Source of the DNA: Marinibaculum pumilum
GTDB lineage: Bacteria > Pseudomonadota > Alphaproteobacteria > Ferrovibrionales > Ferrovibrionaceae
Length of the DNA: 64,000 bases
Direction of reading: 5' to 3'
Assembly (NCBI RefSeq): GCF_042646425.1
Contig: NZ_JBHRTR010000028.1
Span: forward strand, 558,001 to 622,000
In this document: piece by piece, positions 8,009 to 16,470 of the stretch
Layout of the letters: each line of letters starts with the position of its first letter
How positions within the stretch are numbered: the stretch's first letter is position 1
The notes under the pieces: generated by a model
What the model saw: only the letters and a program-made list of their open reading frames with translations
Database searches by the model: none
What the model was told of the DNA's origin: nothing
Program-made: the position numbers and the translations under genes

Positions 8009-8782
8009 ATGGATGTACTGCTTCTCGGCGTCCTGGGCAGCCTTGCCGCGGGCCTGATGACCACCGTCGGCGCCCTGCCGGTGCTGCTCGGGCGCACGGT
8101 TTCGGCGCGGGCGAGCGACGCCCTGCTGGGCTTCGCCGCGGGCGTCATGCTCTCGGCCTCCTTCTTCTCCCTGCTGATCCCGGCGATCGAGCGCGCGGAA
8201 GGGCTGTACGGCAATGTCCTGCTGGCGGCGGCGATCGCCGCCAGCGGGCTGCTGCTGGGCGCGGCCGTCGTCGCATTTGCCAACGAGGCGGTACCGCACG
8301 AGCATTTCACCAAGGGGCATGAGGGGCCGGAGGCGCATGCCCTGAAGGGCATCTGGCTGTTCGTCATCGCCATCACGATCCACAACTTCCCGGAAGGCCT
8401 GGCGGTCGGCGTCGGCTTTGCCGGTGGCGGTGTCGCCGACGGAACGGCGCTGGCGATGGGCATCGGCCTGCAGAATGCGCCGGAAGGGCTTGCCGTGGCC
8501 GTGGCGCTGCTGGCGCAGGGCTATGGCCGTCTCTACGCGTTCGGCGTGGCCGCGCTGACCGGTCTGGTCGAACCCGTGGGCGGCCTGATCGGGGCGGCCG
8601 GTGCCAGCATCTCCGCGCCCGTCCTGCCATGGGCGCTCGCCTTCGCCGCCGGCGCGATGATCTACGTGATCAGCCATGAGATCATTCCGGAAACCCATCG
8701 CCGGGGTAGCGCCAGCCTGGCCACGGCCGGCCTGACCATCGGCCTGACCGCCATGATGGTGCTGGAGGTGGTGCTGGGATAG
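8009..8782 (+). CDS. ZIP family metal transporter
   Basis: A 257-residue membrane protein with about eight hydrophobic segments. The metal-binding helix motifs of the ZIP family are present: HNFPEGLAVGVGF in the fourth segment and NAPEGLAVAVALL in the fifth, followed by LVEPVGG and SHEIIPETHRRG. A short His/Glu-containing loop (NEAVPHEHFTKGHEGPEAHA) precedes the fourth segment and is the usual variable metal-sensing loop. Family knowledge: these proteins import Zn2+, Fe2+ or related divalent ions. It lies between the DUF2218 gene and the MetE-like gene, all on the plus strand. No Zur or Fur box was recognised. Confidence 0.92.
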   Translation: MDVLLLGVLGSLAAGLMTTVGALPVLLGRTVSARASDALLGFAAGVMLSASFFSLLIPAIERAEGLYGNVLLAAAIAASGLLLGAAVVAFANEAVPHEHFTKGHEGPEAHALKGIWLFVIAITIHNFPEGLAVGVGFAGGGVADGTALAMGIGLQNAPEGLAVAVALLAQGYGRLYAFGVAALTGLVEPVGGLIGAAGASISAPVLPWALAFAAGAMIYVISHEIIPETHRRGSASLATAGLTIGLTAMMVLEVVLG

Positions 8783-8860
8783 CCGGCCGTTGACGCCCCG
8801 CCCGGCTCTGCCGATGGTGCCGCCTCTACCCGCCGCCACCACCCATTCGGGGAGGACAAG

Positions 8861-9916
8861 ATGACCGTTTCCACCGCCGACCTGCCGCTGCTGCCCACCG
8901 CCCTTGTGGGCAGCTATCCGCAGCCCGGCTGGCTGGTGGACCGCGAGGTGCTGCTGGGGTCGAAGCCCCCGCGGGTGCGGATGGAGCAGGTCTGGCGGTT
9001 CGACGGTGCGCTGCGGACCGAGAGCCAGGACGATGCTGTGCGCCTGGCGCTGCGCGACTTCGAGGCGGCCGGGATCGACATCGTCACCGATGGCGAGATC
9101 CGGCGGGAGAGCTATTTCAACCATTTCGCCAATGCGCTGGACGGCATCGACATCGACAATCCCGGCTATGTGCAGAGCCGCGCCGGCACCCCATCGCCGG
9201 TGCCGCGGGTGGTCGGACCGGTGCGGCGCACCCGCCCCGTTGAGGTGGAGGCGGCGCGCTTCCTGCGCGCCAATACCGGCCGCCGGGTGAAGATCACCGT
9301 ACCCGGCCCCTTCACCATGACGCAGCTTGCCGTCGACGAGCATTACGGCGATGTCGAGGCGCTGGCGATGGCCTATGCGGATGCGGTGAATGCGGAGCTG
9401 AAGGACCTCAAGGCGGCCGGTGCCGACGTGGTGCAGATCGACGAGCCCTACCTGCAGGCGAAGCCCGACCTTGCGCGCAGCTTCGGCATCGCGGCGATCA
9501 ACCGGGCTCTGGCCGGCGTGACAGGGCCGACGGTGGTGCATATGTGCTTCGGCTATGCCTATGTCGTGAAGGACAAGCCGTCCGGCTATTCCTTCCTGCC
9601 GGAACTGGCGGGATGCGACGCCAGCCACATCTCCATCGAGGCGGCGCAGCCGAAACTGGACCTGGCCGTGCTGGAGCGGCTGCCGGGCAAGTCGATCCTG
9701 GTGGGCGTGCTGGACCTCGGCGACGATGCGGTCGAAACGGCGGAAACGGTGGCCGGCCGGCTGCGCGCCGCGCTCAAGGTGCTGCCGGCGGAACGCATCG
9801 TCGCGGCGCCCGATTGCGGCATGAAGTACCTGCCGCGCGCGGCGGCTTTCGGCAAGCTGAAGGCACTGGCGGAAGGCGCCGCCATCGTGCGGCGGGAACT
9901 GACCGGCAACGGCTGA
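8861..9916 (+). CDS. MetE C-terminal-domain-like cobalamin-independent methyltransferase
   Basis: A 351-residue protein equal to the catalytic half of MetE only; full MetE is about 750 residues. The zinc ligands of methionine synthase can be placed as His227 and Cys229 (VVHMCFG) and Cys319 (APDCGMKYL). Other family segments are LVGSYPQPGWLVDRE, DIVTDGEIRRESYFNHF and QIDEPYL. Such short proteins use simple methyl donors or other folate forms rather than the triglutamate bound by full MetE. The ATG at 8861 follows GGGGAGGAC. The neighbouring ZIP transporter could supply zinc, but this link is only positional. Confidence 0.85.
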   Translation: MTVSTADLPLLPTALVGSYPQPGWLVDREVLLGSKPPRVRMEQVWRFDGALRTESQDDAVRLALRDFEAAGIDIVTDGEIRRESYFNHFANALDGIDIDNPGYVQSRAGTPSPVPRVVGPVRRTRPVEVEAARFLRANTGRRVKITVPGPFTMTQLAVDEHYGDVEALAMAYADAVNAELKDLKAAGADVVQIDEPYLQAKPDLARSFGIAAINRALAGVTGPTVVHMCFGYAYVVKDKPSGYSFLPELAGCDASHISIEAAQPKLDLAVLERLPGKSILVGVLDLGDDAVETAETVAGRLRAALKVLPAERIVAAPDCGMKYLPRAAAFGKLKALAEGAAIVRRELTGNG

Positions 9917-9952
9917 CGGCGGCGGCGCCGGAAAGCCCGGTCGTCGCAGCGA

Positions 9953-10438
9953 TCACACGGCGCCCGCGGGGCCTGCGGACGTGTCGGTCCCGCGCATCAT
10001 GTCTTCCAGCTGCGCGATGGCGGCCGGCAGGTCGGCTTCGTACCGGGCGATGCTGTCCATGCCGCGGACATGGTTCACGTCCTGGGCCAGCCGCACCATG
10101 TAGGGGCGAACGGGGTCCGGGTCGCAGATCACGATGCGAAGCCGCGTCTTGCCGCGTGCCACCAGCAGCTGCGAGGCCGCGTCATAGCCGGCATGGCCGA
10201 TATGGGATTCTGCCCGTGAGACATCGCCGATCACGTAGAGTGTATCCCCGGCCGTGGCATCGGCGAGGCAGTCGAACACCCGGACCAGCATCTCGTTGGT
10301 ATAGCGCCCGATCGGCCGATACAGCAGGGCACCCTGCAATCCCCCCGGCGCAACCTCGAACTCCACCCTGCTTCCGTCGAGATCGAGCATCCGCGGCAGT
10401 GGCCGGATGCCTGGCCTCCCGTCATCCGCGGCGTTCAT
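9953..10438 (-). CDS. Conserved hypothetical protein, possibly STAS-like
   Basis: A 161-residue soluble protein without a signal peptide or membrane segment. The ATG at 10438 is preceded by GGAGGAAGG. The middle part alternates short strands and helices (GDTLYVIGDVSRAESHIG, KTRLRIVICDPDPVRPYMV) in a way that resembles STAS-type or SpoIIAA-like folds of about 120 residues, but no diagnostic motif was recognised. It ends 36 bases from the convergent MetE-like gene and lies downstream of the secreted protease gene. The function is unknown. Confidence 0.75.
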   Translation of the reverse strand: MNAADDGRPGIRPLPRMLDLDGSRVEFEVAPGGLQGALLYRPIGRYTNEMLVRVFDCLADATAGDTLYVIGDVSRAESHIGHAGYDAASQLLVARGKTRLRIVICDPDPVRPYMVRLAQDVNHVRGMDSIARYEADLPAAIAQLEDMMRGTDTSAGPAGAV

Positions 10439-10586
10439 CCTTCCTCCTCGCCGAAATCGCCAGGAAATGTCCGCCCGGCAACAGTGGGCGGTCGATGATA
10501 GGAGAACCGGAGGTGGAATCGAAATCCGCCAAGAGGATGGGGCCGGGCGCCCTGCCGTCCCGCTACGGCCATCCGCAGCCCGTCGG

Positions 10587-11402
10587 CTACCGTCCGGGGT
10601 CGATCGAAGCCGCGGGCACGGCGATGCCCACGGCGCCGGAACTGCCCTTCCCGGTGGCGACATGGATGGCGAAAATCCGCGCTCCGTCCGATGTCAGGAC
10701 CAGGATCGGCGAGCCGGAATCGCCATGAGTCGCGTCGCAGTCATGGACCAGCACGCCGCCGGTGCGCACCGGGCCCAGGGGGTGGCAGTCATGGTGTGCG
10801 GTCAGGACATGCGGCTTGTCCTGGCTGTAGCCCACCTGGATCAGACTCTCGGCGCGCGGGCCGCCGGTTGCGGATTCGGGCATGGCAAGGGGGATATGGC
10901 CCAGCATGCCGAGCGGCTTGGCCAGCGTCAGGACCGCCCAGTCCGAGGCCGGCGCGAACCGCCCGTTCCCGTCCGGCCCACCGGCGATCCCCGGGGCCAG
11001 CCGGATGGACCTGACACCCGCTTCTGCGATCCAGGCGCCGCGGCTGTAGCCGCCGACGAAGTGCAGGGCCTCCGGTCCCAGCCAGCGCCGGGTCCGCCGG
11101 TTCCACAGGCAATGGGCCGCCGTCAGCACCTTGCCCGGCGCGATCAGGGTTCCCGTGCAATAGCCGCCGATCCGCCGGTTGACCCGGCCGATCGCCTGCC
11201 AGGGGGCAGAATCGCTCTCGACGACATGCCGCTGGTCCTCGCCCTTGATGCCGGGCAGGAAGCGCTGCCGCAGCTGAAGATAGCTTTCGGTTTCGGCGTG
11301 GGCAGGCAGCGGCCCGGCCAGGCATAGCGGCAGCAGCAGGGCGGTCATCGCGGCGGCGATGCCGGGGAGGATTCTGGTGGGGCCGTAGGGGATGCGGATC
11401 AT
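10587..11402 (-). CDS. Secreted trypsin-like serine protease
   Basis: A 271-residue chymotrypsin-fold protease. The catalytic triad is visible as His97 (VLTAAHCLW), Asp154 (ASDWAVLTL) and Ser229 (THGDSGSPIL). A signal peptide covers residues 1-36 (LLLPLCLAGPLPAHA). The chosen ATG is at 11402. Cysteines flanking the active-site histidine (Cys82 and Cys98) suggest the usual disulphide, so it is likely active in the periplasm or outside the cell. The mature domain is short and has no PDZ domain, so it is unlike DegP and closer to the V8/trypsin-like family seen in many alphaproteobacteria. The substrate is unknown. Confidence 0.9.
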   Translation of the reverse strand: MIRIPYGPTRILPGIAAAMTALLLPLCLAGPLPAHAETESYLQLRQRFLPGIKGEDQRHVVESDSAPWQAIGRVNRRIGGYCTGTLIAPGKVLTAAHCLWNRRTRRWLGPEALHFVGGYSRGAWIAEAGVRSIRLAPGIAGGPDGNGRFAPASDWAVLTLAKPLGMLGHIPLAMPESATGGPRAESLIQVGYSQDKPHVLTAHHDCHPLGPVRTGGVLVHDCDATHGDSGSPILVLTSDGARIFAIHVATGKGSSGAVGIAVPAASIDPGR

Positions 11403-11472
11403 GGCCGCCGGTGTCGCCCGAACCGGACGCCGCTTCAACCCCCTGGCGGCTCCGGCAGGGTCGTGCGGCACG

Positions 11473-11504
11473 AAAAAGGGGCCGCCGGTCGGCCCCGCGG
11501 CCCC
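11473..11504 (-). terminator. Intrinsic terminator of the short OmpA-like gene
   Basis: On the minus strand GGGGCCGC (11504-11497) pairs with GCGGCCCC (11485-11478) around an 11-base loop, followed at once by TTTTT (11477-11473). It lies 40 bases after the stop of the gene at 11544. Confidence 0.7.
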
Positions 11505-11543
11505 TTGCCGGTCGCTCCGGTACTGCCGTTGCGCGGCGCGGTG

Positions 11544-11996
11544 TCAGCCTGCCATGCCGGCATAGGAGATCCGCAATGCGCCGTCTTCCGCCGCCAGCGT
11601 GTCGTTGGCGGGGGAGATCACGAGCTGCGTCTCGGTCACGCCGCGTGCGGCCAGATAGTCCTGCACTGCCGAGGCGCGGGCCACGGCCAGCGGGTCGCCG
11701 GCATCGACATTGCCGATCATCAGGACGGACTGGCCGTCCTGCGGCAGCAGCATCGGCAGCATGTCGAGGCGCTCCCGGCTTTCCGCCGTCATCTCGGCGC
11801 TGCCGGGGCGGAAATGCACCAGGCCGCTGGTCGCGTGCTCGGCAACCAGGTCGCCCATGGCATCGGGGGCCGCCCAGGCGGGTGCGATCTCGACCTTGCG
11901 GTCCTGCTGCAGGTCCAGGGTGCCGGCGGCTGCCGTGCCGGCACCCGCCAGCATGGCGATCGCAGTGAGGCTCGTCAGTATCTTGCGCGCTTTCAT
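11544..11996 (-). CDS. Short secreted OmpA-like domain protein
   Basis: A 150-residue protein with a signal peptide (MKARKILTSLTAIAMLAGAG, cleavage near residue 25) and one small domain that aligns with the OmpA C-terminal fold of the next gene. VHFRPGSAEMTAESRERLDML matches the start of the domain and ASAVQDYLAARGVTETQLVI matches its helix. The usual GHTD sequence is changed to GNVD, and the C-terminal NRRV segment is absent. The ATG at 11996 follows GGAAAGGAGG. It is the downstream member of a tandem pair and carries its own terminator. It may be a degenerate peptidoglycan-binding protein; binding would need testing. Confidence 0.8.
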   Translation of the reverse strand: MKARKILTSLTAIAMLAGAGTAAAGTLDLQQDRKVEIAPAWAAPDAMGDLVAEHATSGLVHFRPGSAEMTAESRERLDMLPMLLPQDGQSVLMIGNVDAGDPLAVARASAVQDYLAARGVTETQLVISPANDTLAAEDGALRISYAGMAG

Positions 11997-12190
11997 CCTG
12001 TCCTCCTTTCCGCCGCCGGGCCGGGATCCGAATCTCCGATCCCCGGGGGCATGGGGGGATTGCACTGCCAAGTTCTGCTCTTGCACCCCGATAACGGCCT
12101 GCGCGGGCAGAGCGTTCCGAGCGAGGCCGGGTCGATGCCGGATTGGTGATGGCGGTCACAAAGGGCTGCGGCAGGCCGCCCGGACGCAGA

Positions 12191-12221
12191 ACGGGCCGCG
12201 GCATGCCCTGCCGCGGCCCGT
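12191..12221 (-). other. Perfect 13-bp hairpin between the tandem OmpA-like genes
   Basis: ACGGGCCGCGGCA (12191-12203) pairs perfectly with TGCCGCGGCCCGT (12209-12221) around a 5-base loop. No U-run follows on the minus strand. It lies 33 bases after the stop of the longer OmpA-like gene and may partly stop transcription or protect the message. Confidence 0.45.
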
Positions 12222-12253
12222 CCAGGATTGAACCGAAAGGGGGAAGATTCCGG

Positions 12254-13150
12254 TCAGCTCGCGTCGGCCTCGGCCTGGATCTTCACCCGGCGGTTTTCAG
12301 GCATGCGCACACCGTCCGCTGTGGGGATCGCAGGGCGCGTCTCGCCATAGGCCGCCATGTCGTATTCCTCGACCCGGGTCTTGGTAAAGCCTTTTGCGGC
12401 CAGATAGTCCTGCACGGCCGCGGCGCGACGGGCGGACAGGGCCTCGTTGTAGCCCTTCGGCCCGGAGCGGTCGGCATGGCCGGCGATGACCAGCTCGGTC
12501 GTGCCGGGGTTCGGCAGCAGCGCGGCCATCGTGTCCAGGGTCTTCTTCGCCTTCGGGGTCAGGACCGCCTTGTCGAACTCGAAGAACACGACGCCGATCT
12601 CTTCCATGCCGCGGATCGAGAAGGGCTCGGTCGCGGGCTCGGCCATCAGCCCTTCCAGCTGCGACATCGCCAGCACGAACTTCTCCTTGCAGCCGGCGAT
12701 ATGGGAGCGCTGCCAGCCCTCCTCCTGCTGTTCGATCCAGCAGTCGTAATAGGCCTGCGCCTGCGCCGCCGCATTGGGATGCGCGCTGCGCGCCGTGGAC
12801 AGCAGGGCGACCAGGTCGGTGCGGGCCGCCTTCAGCTCGGCGATCGCGGCGTCGTTCTCCACGCCCCAATCCTCGACCCGCTCGGGCATCACCTTGCGGC
12901 CCTGCTTCGCCATCAGCGCCTTGTCGGCATAGAACTCGGCATCCGGCCAGTCGACCATGGCGTCGCGTTCGAACAGCGACAGGGTGCGATAGTCGCGGGC
13001 CAGATGGTCTGAAAAGCCCTGTCCCGCCACCTTCATCTCGCCGATGGTGTCGGCCTCGAAGTTCAGGTCCACGACTTCGGCGGCTGCGGGGCCGGAAATG
13101 GCCAGCATGGCGGATGCAACGATGCCGCCCAGGATCTCGCGCTTCTGCAT
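12254..13150 (-). CDS. OmpA family protein (peptidoglycan-binding C-terminal domain)
   Basis: A 298-residue exported protein. It has a signal peptide (GGIVASAMLAISGPAAAE), an alpha-helical middle with two cysteines (YYDCWIEQQ and GCKEKF), and a C-terminal OmpA domain from about residue 185 (EIGVVFFEFDKAVLTPKAKK). The peptidoglycan-contact residues are present: Asp in IAGHADRSGP and Arg in NEALSARRAAAV, and the domain closes with ENRRVKI. There is no beta-barrel, so it is probably a periplasmic or lipid-free envelope protein rather than a porin. The ATG at 13150 follows GGAGGATCCC. It is the first gene of the tandem OmpA-like pair. Confidence 0.88.
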   Translation of the reverse strand: MQKREILGGIVASAMLAISGPAAAEVVDLNFEADTIGEMKVAGQGFSDHLARDYRTLSLFERDAMVDWPDAEFYADKALMAKQGRKVMPERVEDWGVENDAAIAELKAARTDLVALLSTARSAHPNAAAQAQAYYDCWIEQQEEGWQRSHIAGCKEKFVLAMSQLEGLMAEPATEPFSIRGMEEIGVVFFEFDKAVLTPKAKKTLDTMAALLPNPGTTELVIAGHADRSGPKGYNEALSARRAAAVQDYLAAKGFTKTRVEEYDMAAYGETRPAIPTADGVRMPENRRVKIQAEADAS

Positions 13151-13366
13151 GGGATCCTCCAGTTTGTCGGTCTTGAAGGGATTCGGCACGGCGCCGGGGG
13201 AAGCCTTCGTCCGGCGCCTGTCTCACGCCCGCACAACCATCGCCCCGGGGCGCTTGTTCCATCGCCGCAGCGACGAATCTGCGGCACGGCTGTTGCGTGC
13301 GGGGCCGCCAGGACGGAAGCTCCCCCGCACAGGCCGTGCGGCAGCGACGTGAGGGGGAAGAAGGAC

Positions 13367-13828
13367 ATGAGCATGACGGTCCAGACCAGGCACCTGTTCA
13401 CCCTGGAAGCGAAGGTGAGCATCCAGATGGGACAGGAGACGCCCACCGGCATGCGTCGCATCGCCGTGGTGGAGGGCGGCAGCTTCCGGGGCGAGCGGCT
13501 GCGGGGGGAGATCCTGCCCACCGCCGGCGGCGACTGGCTGCTGGGTCGGCCGGACGGGGTGCTGCTGATGGACGTGCGGCTGACCCTGAAGACCGATGAC
13601 GGCGCCTTCATCTACATGACCTATACCGGCATGCGGCACGGGCCGGAGGACGTGATCCGCCGCCTGAACGCCGGCGAGCCGGTCGACCCGTCGGAATATT
13701 ATTTCCGGGTCACGCCGCGCTTCGAGACGGCTTCCGGCCCCTACGACTGGCTGAACCGGCTGCTCGCCGTCGGCATCGGCGACCGCAAGCCGCACGGCCC
13801 GGTCTACGAGGTGTTCGAGATCCTGTAG
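13367..13828 (+). CDS. DUF3237 domain protein
   Basis: A 153-residue soluble protein of the DUF3237 family: EGGSFRGERLRGEILP, GGDWLLGRPDGVLLMDVRLT and IYMTYTGMRHGP are typical segments of this small beta-barrel family, which is usually about 150 residues and of unknown function. Family members are often found near aromatic or steroid breakdown genes. The ATG at 13367 follows GGGGGAAGAAGG. It is convergent with the IlvD/Edd dehydratase, and a dispersed repeat fills the gap. Confidence 0.87.
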   Translation: MSMTVQTRHLFTLEAKVSIQMGQETPTGMRRIAVVEGGSFRGERLRGEILPTAGGDWLLGRPDGVLLMDVRLTLKTDDGAFIYMTYTGMRHGPEDVIRRLNAGEPVDPSEYYFRVTPRFETASGPYDWLNRLLAVGIGDRKPHGPVYEVFEIL

Positions 13829-13864
13829 CGGGCGGGGGCGGCCATCACCGCATGGGCATCGAAG

Positions 13865-13969
13865 CCGGCGGAATGGATGGTCGGCTCAAGGCCGACCATG
13901 ACCATGCTGTTGGCCGCAAACCCTTCAGCCGTCGTGCCCGGCCTTGAACCAGGCACCCATTCCGCAAGC
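13865..13969. repeat. Dispersed palindromic repeat, copy 1
   Basis: Two inverted units of about 38 bases are arranged tail to tail. The unit at 13865-13902 contains GCGGAATGGATGG and the internal palindrome GGTCGG-CTCAAGG-CCGACC. The unit at 13931-13969 contains GTCGTGCCCGGCCTTGAACC and CCCATTCCGCAAGC. The same units occur at 30025, 31838, 57761 and, decayed, at 47607. It lies between convergent genes. Confidence 0.8.
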
Positions 13970-14022
13970 GGTGCCGTCTGCCGGCGAGCCCCGGCCGGGA
14001 CCCGCCGTCGGCTTCGGCCCCC

Positions 14023-15819
14023 TCAATGGTTGTTGCGCGGCACACCTTTGGTCTGCGCCACCCGCTGGAAGCCGACCGCAGGCCCCAGCACCATGCCGGC
14101 GTCCAGTTGCGATACCATGGAACGCTGGATCGCCTGCCAGGGGGTCTGGTCCTCCGGATAGGGATAGCCGCCATCGCCGGCGATCTCCGCCCGCCGGGCG
14201 GCCAGTTCGTCGTCGGGGATCAGGACGTTCGCCTCCCGCTTGCGCAGGTCGATGCGGATCCGGTCGCCGGTGCGCAGCAGCGCCAGGCCGCCCATCGCGG
14301 CGGCCTCCGGCGAAGCGTTGAGGATCGACGGCGAGCCGGAGGTGCCCGACTGCCTGCCGTCGCCCAGGCAGGGCAGGCCGGTGATGCCGCGTTTGATCAG
14401 GGCGGCCGGCGGCTGCATGTTTACGACTTCCGCCGCGCCCGGATAGCCGATCGGCCCGGCGCCGCGGATCACCAGGATGCAGGTCTCGTCGACGTTCAGC
14501 GCTGGGTCCTCGATCCGCAGGTGGTAATCCTCCGGCCCGTCGAAGACGATGGCCCGCCCCTCGAAGGCGTCCGGGTCGTCGGGGTTCGACAGATAGCGGG
14601 AACGGAACCCGTCGGCGATCACGCTGGTCTTCATGATCGCGGAATGGAACAGGTTGCCCTTCAGGTTCAGGAAGCCGGCATTGGGCAGCATCGGCGCATC
14701 GAAGGGCAGGATCACGTCGCGGTCCTGCACCGGCCGGTCGCGGCAATTGTCGCCGATGCCGCGGCCGTTGACGGTCAGCGCATCCTCGTGGATCAGGCCC
14801 TGGCCCATCAGTTCGTGCACCACCGCCGGCACGCCGCCGGCGCGGTGATATTCCTCGCCCAGATACTTGCCGGCCGGCTGCAGGTTGACCAGCAGCGGCA
14901 CCGCATAGCCCAGCCGCTCCCAGTCGTCATTGTCCAGCGACACGCCGATATGGCGGGCGATGGCGTTCAGGTGGATCGGCGCGTTGGTGGAGCCGCCGAT
15001 GGCGGAATTCACCCGGATCGCGTTCTCGAACGCCTTGCGGGTCAGGATGTCGGAAGGCTTCAGGTCCTCGTGCACCATCGCCACGATGCGGCGACCGGTC
15101 TCGTAGGCCATCTGGCCGCGCTCGCGGTAGGGAGCGGGGATCGCCGCACAGCCCGGCAGGCTCATGCCCAGCGCCTCCGCCAGGCTGTTCATCGTGCTGG
15201 CGGTGCCCATGGTGTTGCAATGGCCGACAGATGGCGCGGATGAGGCGATCAGGTCGGTATAGCCGTCGATGTCGATCTCGCCCGCGGCCAGCAGTTCCCG
15301 CGCCTTCCAGACGATGGTGCCGGAGCCGGTGCGCTGGCCCTGGAACCAGCCGTTCAGCATCGGCCCGCCGGACAGCACGATCGCCGGCAGGTTCACCGTC
15401 GCCGCCGCCATCAGGCAGGCCGGCGTGGTCTTGTCGCAGCCGGTGGTCAGCACGACCCCGTCCAGCGGATAGCCGTACAGCACCTCCACCAGGCCCAGAT
15501 AGGCGAGGTTGCGGTCCAGCGACGCGGTCGGCCGCTTGCCGGTCTCCTGGATCGGATGGACGGGGAATTCGAAGCAGAGCCCGCCGGCGGCGGTGATGCC
15601 GTCGCGCACCCGCTTCGCCAGCTCCAGATGGTGGCGGTTGCAGGGCGACAGGTCGGAGCCGGTCTGGGCGATGCCGATGATCGGCTTGCCGGACTGCAGT
15701 TCCGCGCGGGTCAGGCCGAAATTCAGGTAGCGCTCCAGATAGAGCGCCGTCATTCCCGGATCGTCGACATTGTCGAACCATTCCTGCGACCGCAGGTGGC
15801 GGCTTTTCTTGTCTGGCAT
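14023..15819 (-). CDS. IlvD/Edd family dehydratase, probably sugar-acid specific
   Basis: A 598-residue cytoplasmic dehydratase. The three cysteines that hold the iron-sulphur cluster in this family are at positions 60 (TGSDLSPCNRHH), 128 (TTGCDKTTPA) and 201 (SVGHCNTMGTA). The C-terminal GDGRQSGTSGSPSILNASPE segment and the length near 590 are closer to the arabinonate/xylonate dehydratase branch than to biosynthetic IlvD (about 560-615 residues, different C-terminus). It would convert a sugar acid to its 2-keto-3-deoxy form. No other sugar-acid genes are adjacent, so the substrate is open. The gene ends close to the repeat at 13865. Confidence 0.87.
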   Translation of the reverse strand: MPDKKSRHLRSQEWFDNVDDPGMTALYLERYLNFGLTRAELQSGKPIIGIAQTGSDLSPCNRHHLELAKRVRDGITAAGGLCFEFPVHPIQETGKRPTASLDRNLAYLGLVEVLYGYPLDGVVLTTGCDKTTPACLMAAATVNLPAIVLSGGPMLNGWFQGQRTGSGTIVWKARELLAAGEIDIDGYTDLIASSAPSVGHCNTMGTASTMNSLAEALGMSLPGCAAIPAPYRERGQMAYETGRRIVAMVHEDLKPSDILTRKAFENAIRVNSAIGGSTNAPIHLNAIARHIGVSLDNDDWERLGYAVPLLVNLQPAGKYLGEEYHRAGGVPAVVHELMGQGLIHEDALTVNGRGIGDNCRDRPVQDRDVILPFDAPMLPNAGFLNLKGNLFHSAIMKTSVIADGFRSRYLSNPDDPDAFEGRAIVFDGPEDYHLRIEDPALNVDETCILVIRGAGPIGYPGAAEVVNMQPPAALIKRGITGLPCLGDGRQSGTSGSPSILNASPEAAAMGGLALLRTGDRIRIDLRKREANVLIPDDELAARRAEIAGDGGYPYPEDQTPWQAIQRSMVSQLDAGMVLGPAVGFQRVAQTKGVPRNNH

Positions 15820-16096
15820 GCACGCTTCCTCCCAACCCTTCCGGTGCCGCGGTTGCGGCCCGGCGGGTGGCGATCATGCCATGGCTGCGCCGGCAGCTGT
15901 AGACGGGACGCGCGCCCTTCCGGCCGCGGGCGCCAATTGGGGCGGAAACGGTGGCGACGGGGGCGCCTGCAGGCGGCAGCGGATCAGCCGTTGGTCGGGC
16001 CGCAGGTCTGTCGGCGCCGCCGGGCGCCCCCGTCGTGGTCGGAGCCTTGGTGGTCAGAACCCAAATTGTCGGGGCCTTCGCGGTTCGGGCCGCGCA

Positions 16097-16297
16097 TCAG
16101 TGCCAGCGGCTCGGTTCCGGCTCGCCATCGCCGAGCAGGCGCAGCAGTTCCTCGCCCGACATGCCATCCTCGTCCTCCAGCTCCGGCAGCAGCCGGTCGT
16201 CGGCCGGAAGGCGCGAGAACTCGGCGATGGCGTCGATACTGCGATACTCGACGAACTCGGTTTCGTAGATCTCTTCGATGGTCGCGATGCGGGCCAT
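16097..16297 (-). CDS. Small acidic hypothetical protein
   Basis: A 66-residue protein rich in Glu and Asp (for example LLPELEDEDGMSGEELLRLL) with no membrane segment. The ATG at 16297 is preceded by a good ribosome site (GAAGGGAGGG), which supports it as a real gene. No family was recognised. It lies 277 bases upstream of the IlvD/Edd gene on the same strand, and that stretch (15820-16096) shows no other gene. A consensus CRP-like site lies 125 bases upstream of its start. Confidence 0.6.
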   Translation of the reverse strand: MARIATIEEIYETEFVEYRSIDAIAEFSRLPADDRLLPELEDEDGMSGEELLRLLGDGEPEPSRWH

Positions 16298-16421
16298 GTC
16301 GCCCTCCCTTCGTCGCTGGTTCCGGGCGGCGGCGGTTTCCGTCCGCGCCCCCTGTCGAGAAGGAAGATCGCGTCCAATTCGTTCGGCCGAAGGGCATGAT
16401 TGTGGAAATCTGGCGGCGTCC

Positions 16422-16437
16422 TGTGACCCGCGTCACA
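16422..16437. promoter_or_regulatory. CRP/FNR-family consensus site TGTGA-N6-TCACA
   Basis: The 16-base sequence has perfect TGTGA and TCACA half-sites with 6 bases between them, extended to a 7-bp inverted repeat CTGTGAC/GTCACAG. It lies between the crotonase stop (16471) and the small acidic-protein start (16297), 125 bases upstream of the latter. It was seen by eye; binding is untested. Confidence 0.5.
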
Positions 16438-16470
16438 GAACGCACCGGCGGACCGCAGAAAAAGTCGCCG

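Noticed and set aside
7553..9628. A 691-codon minus-strand frame opposite DUF2218, ZIP and the MetE-like gene
   Set aside because: It is His/Arg/Gln-rich without motifs and opposes three clear genes.
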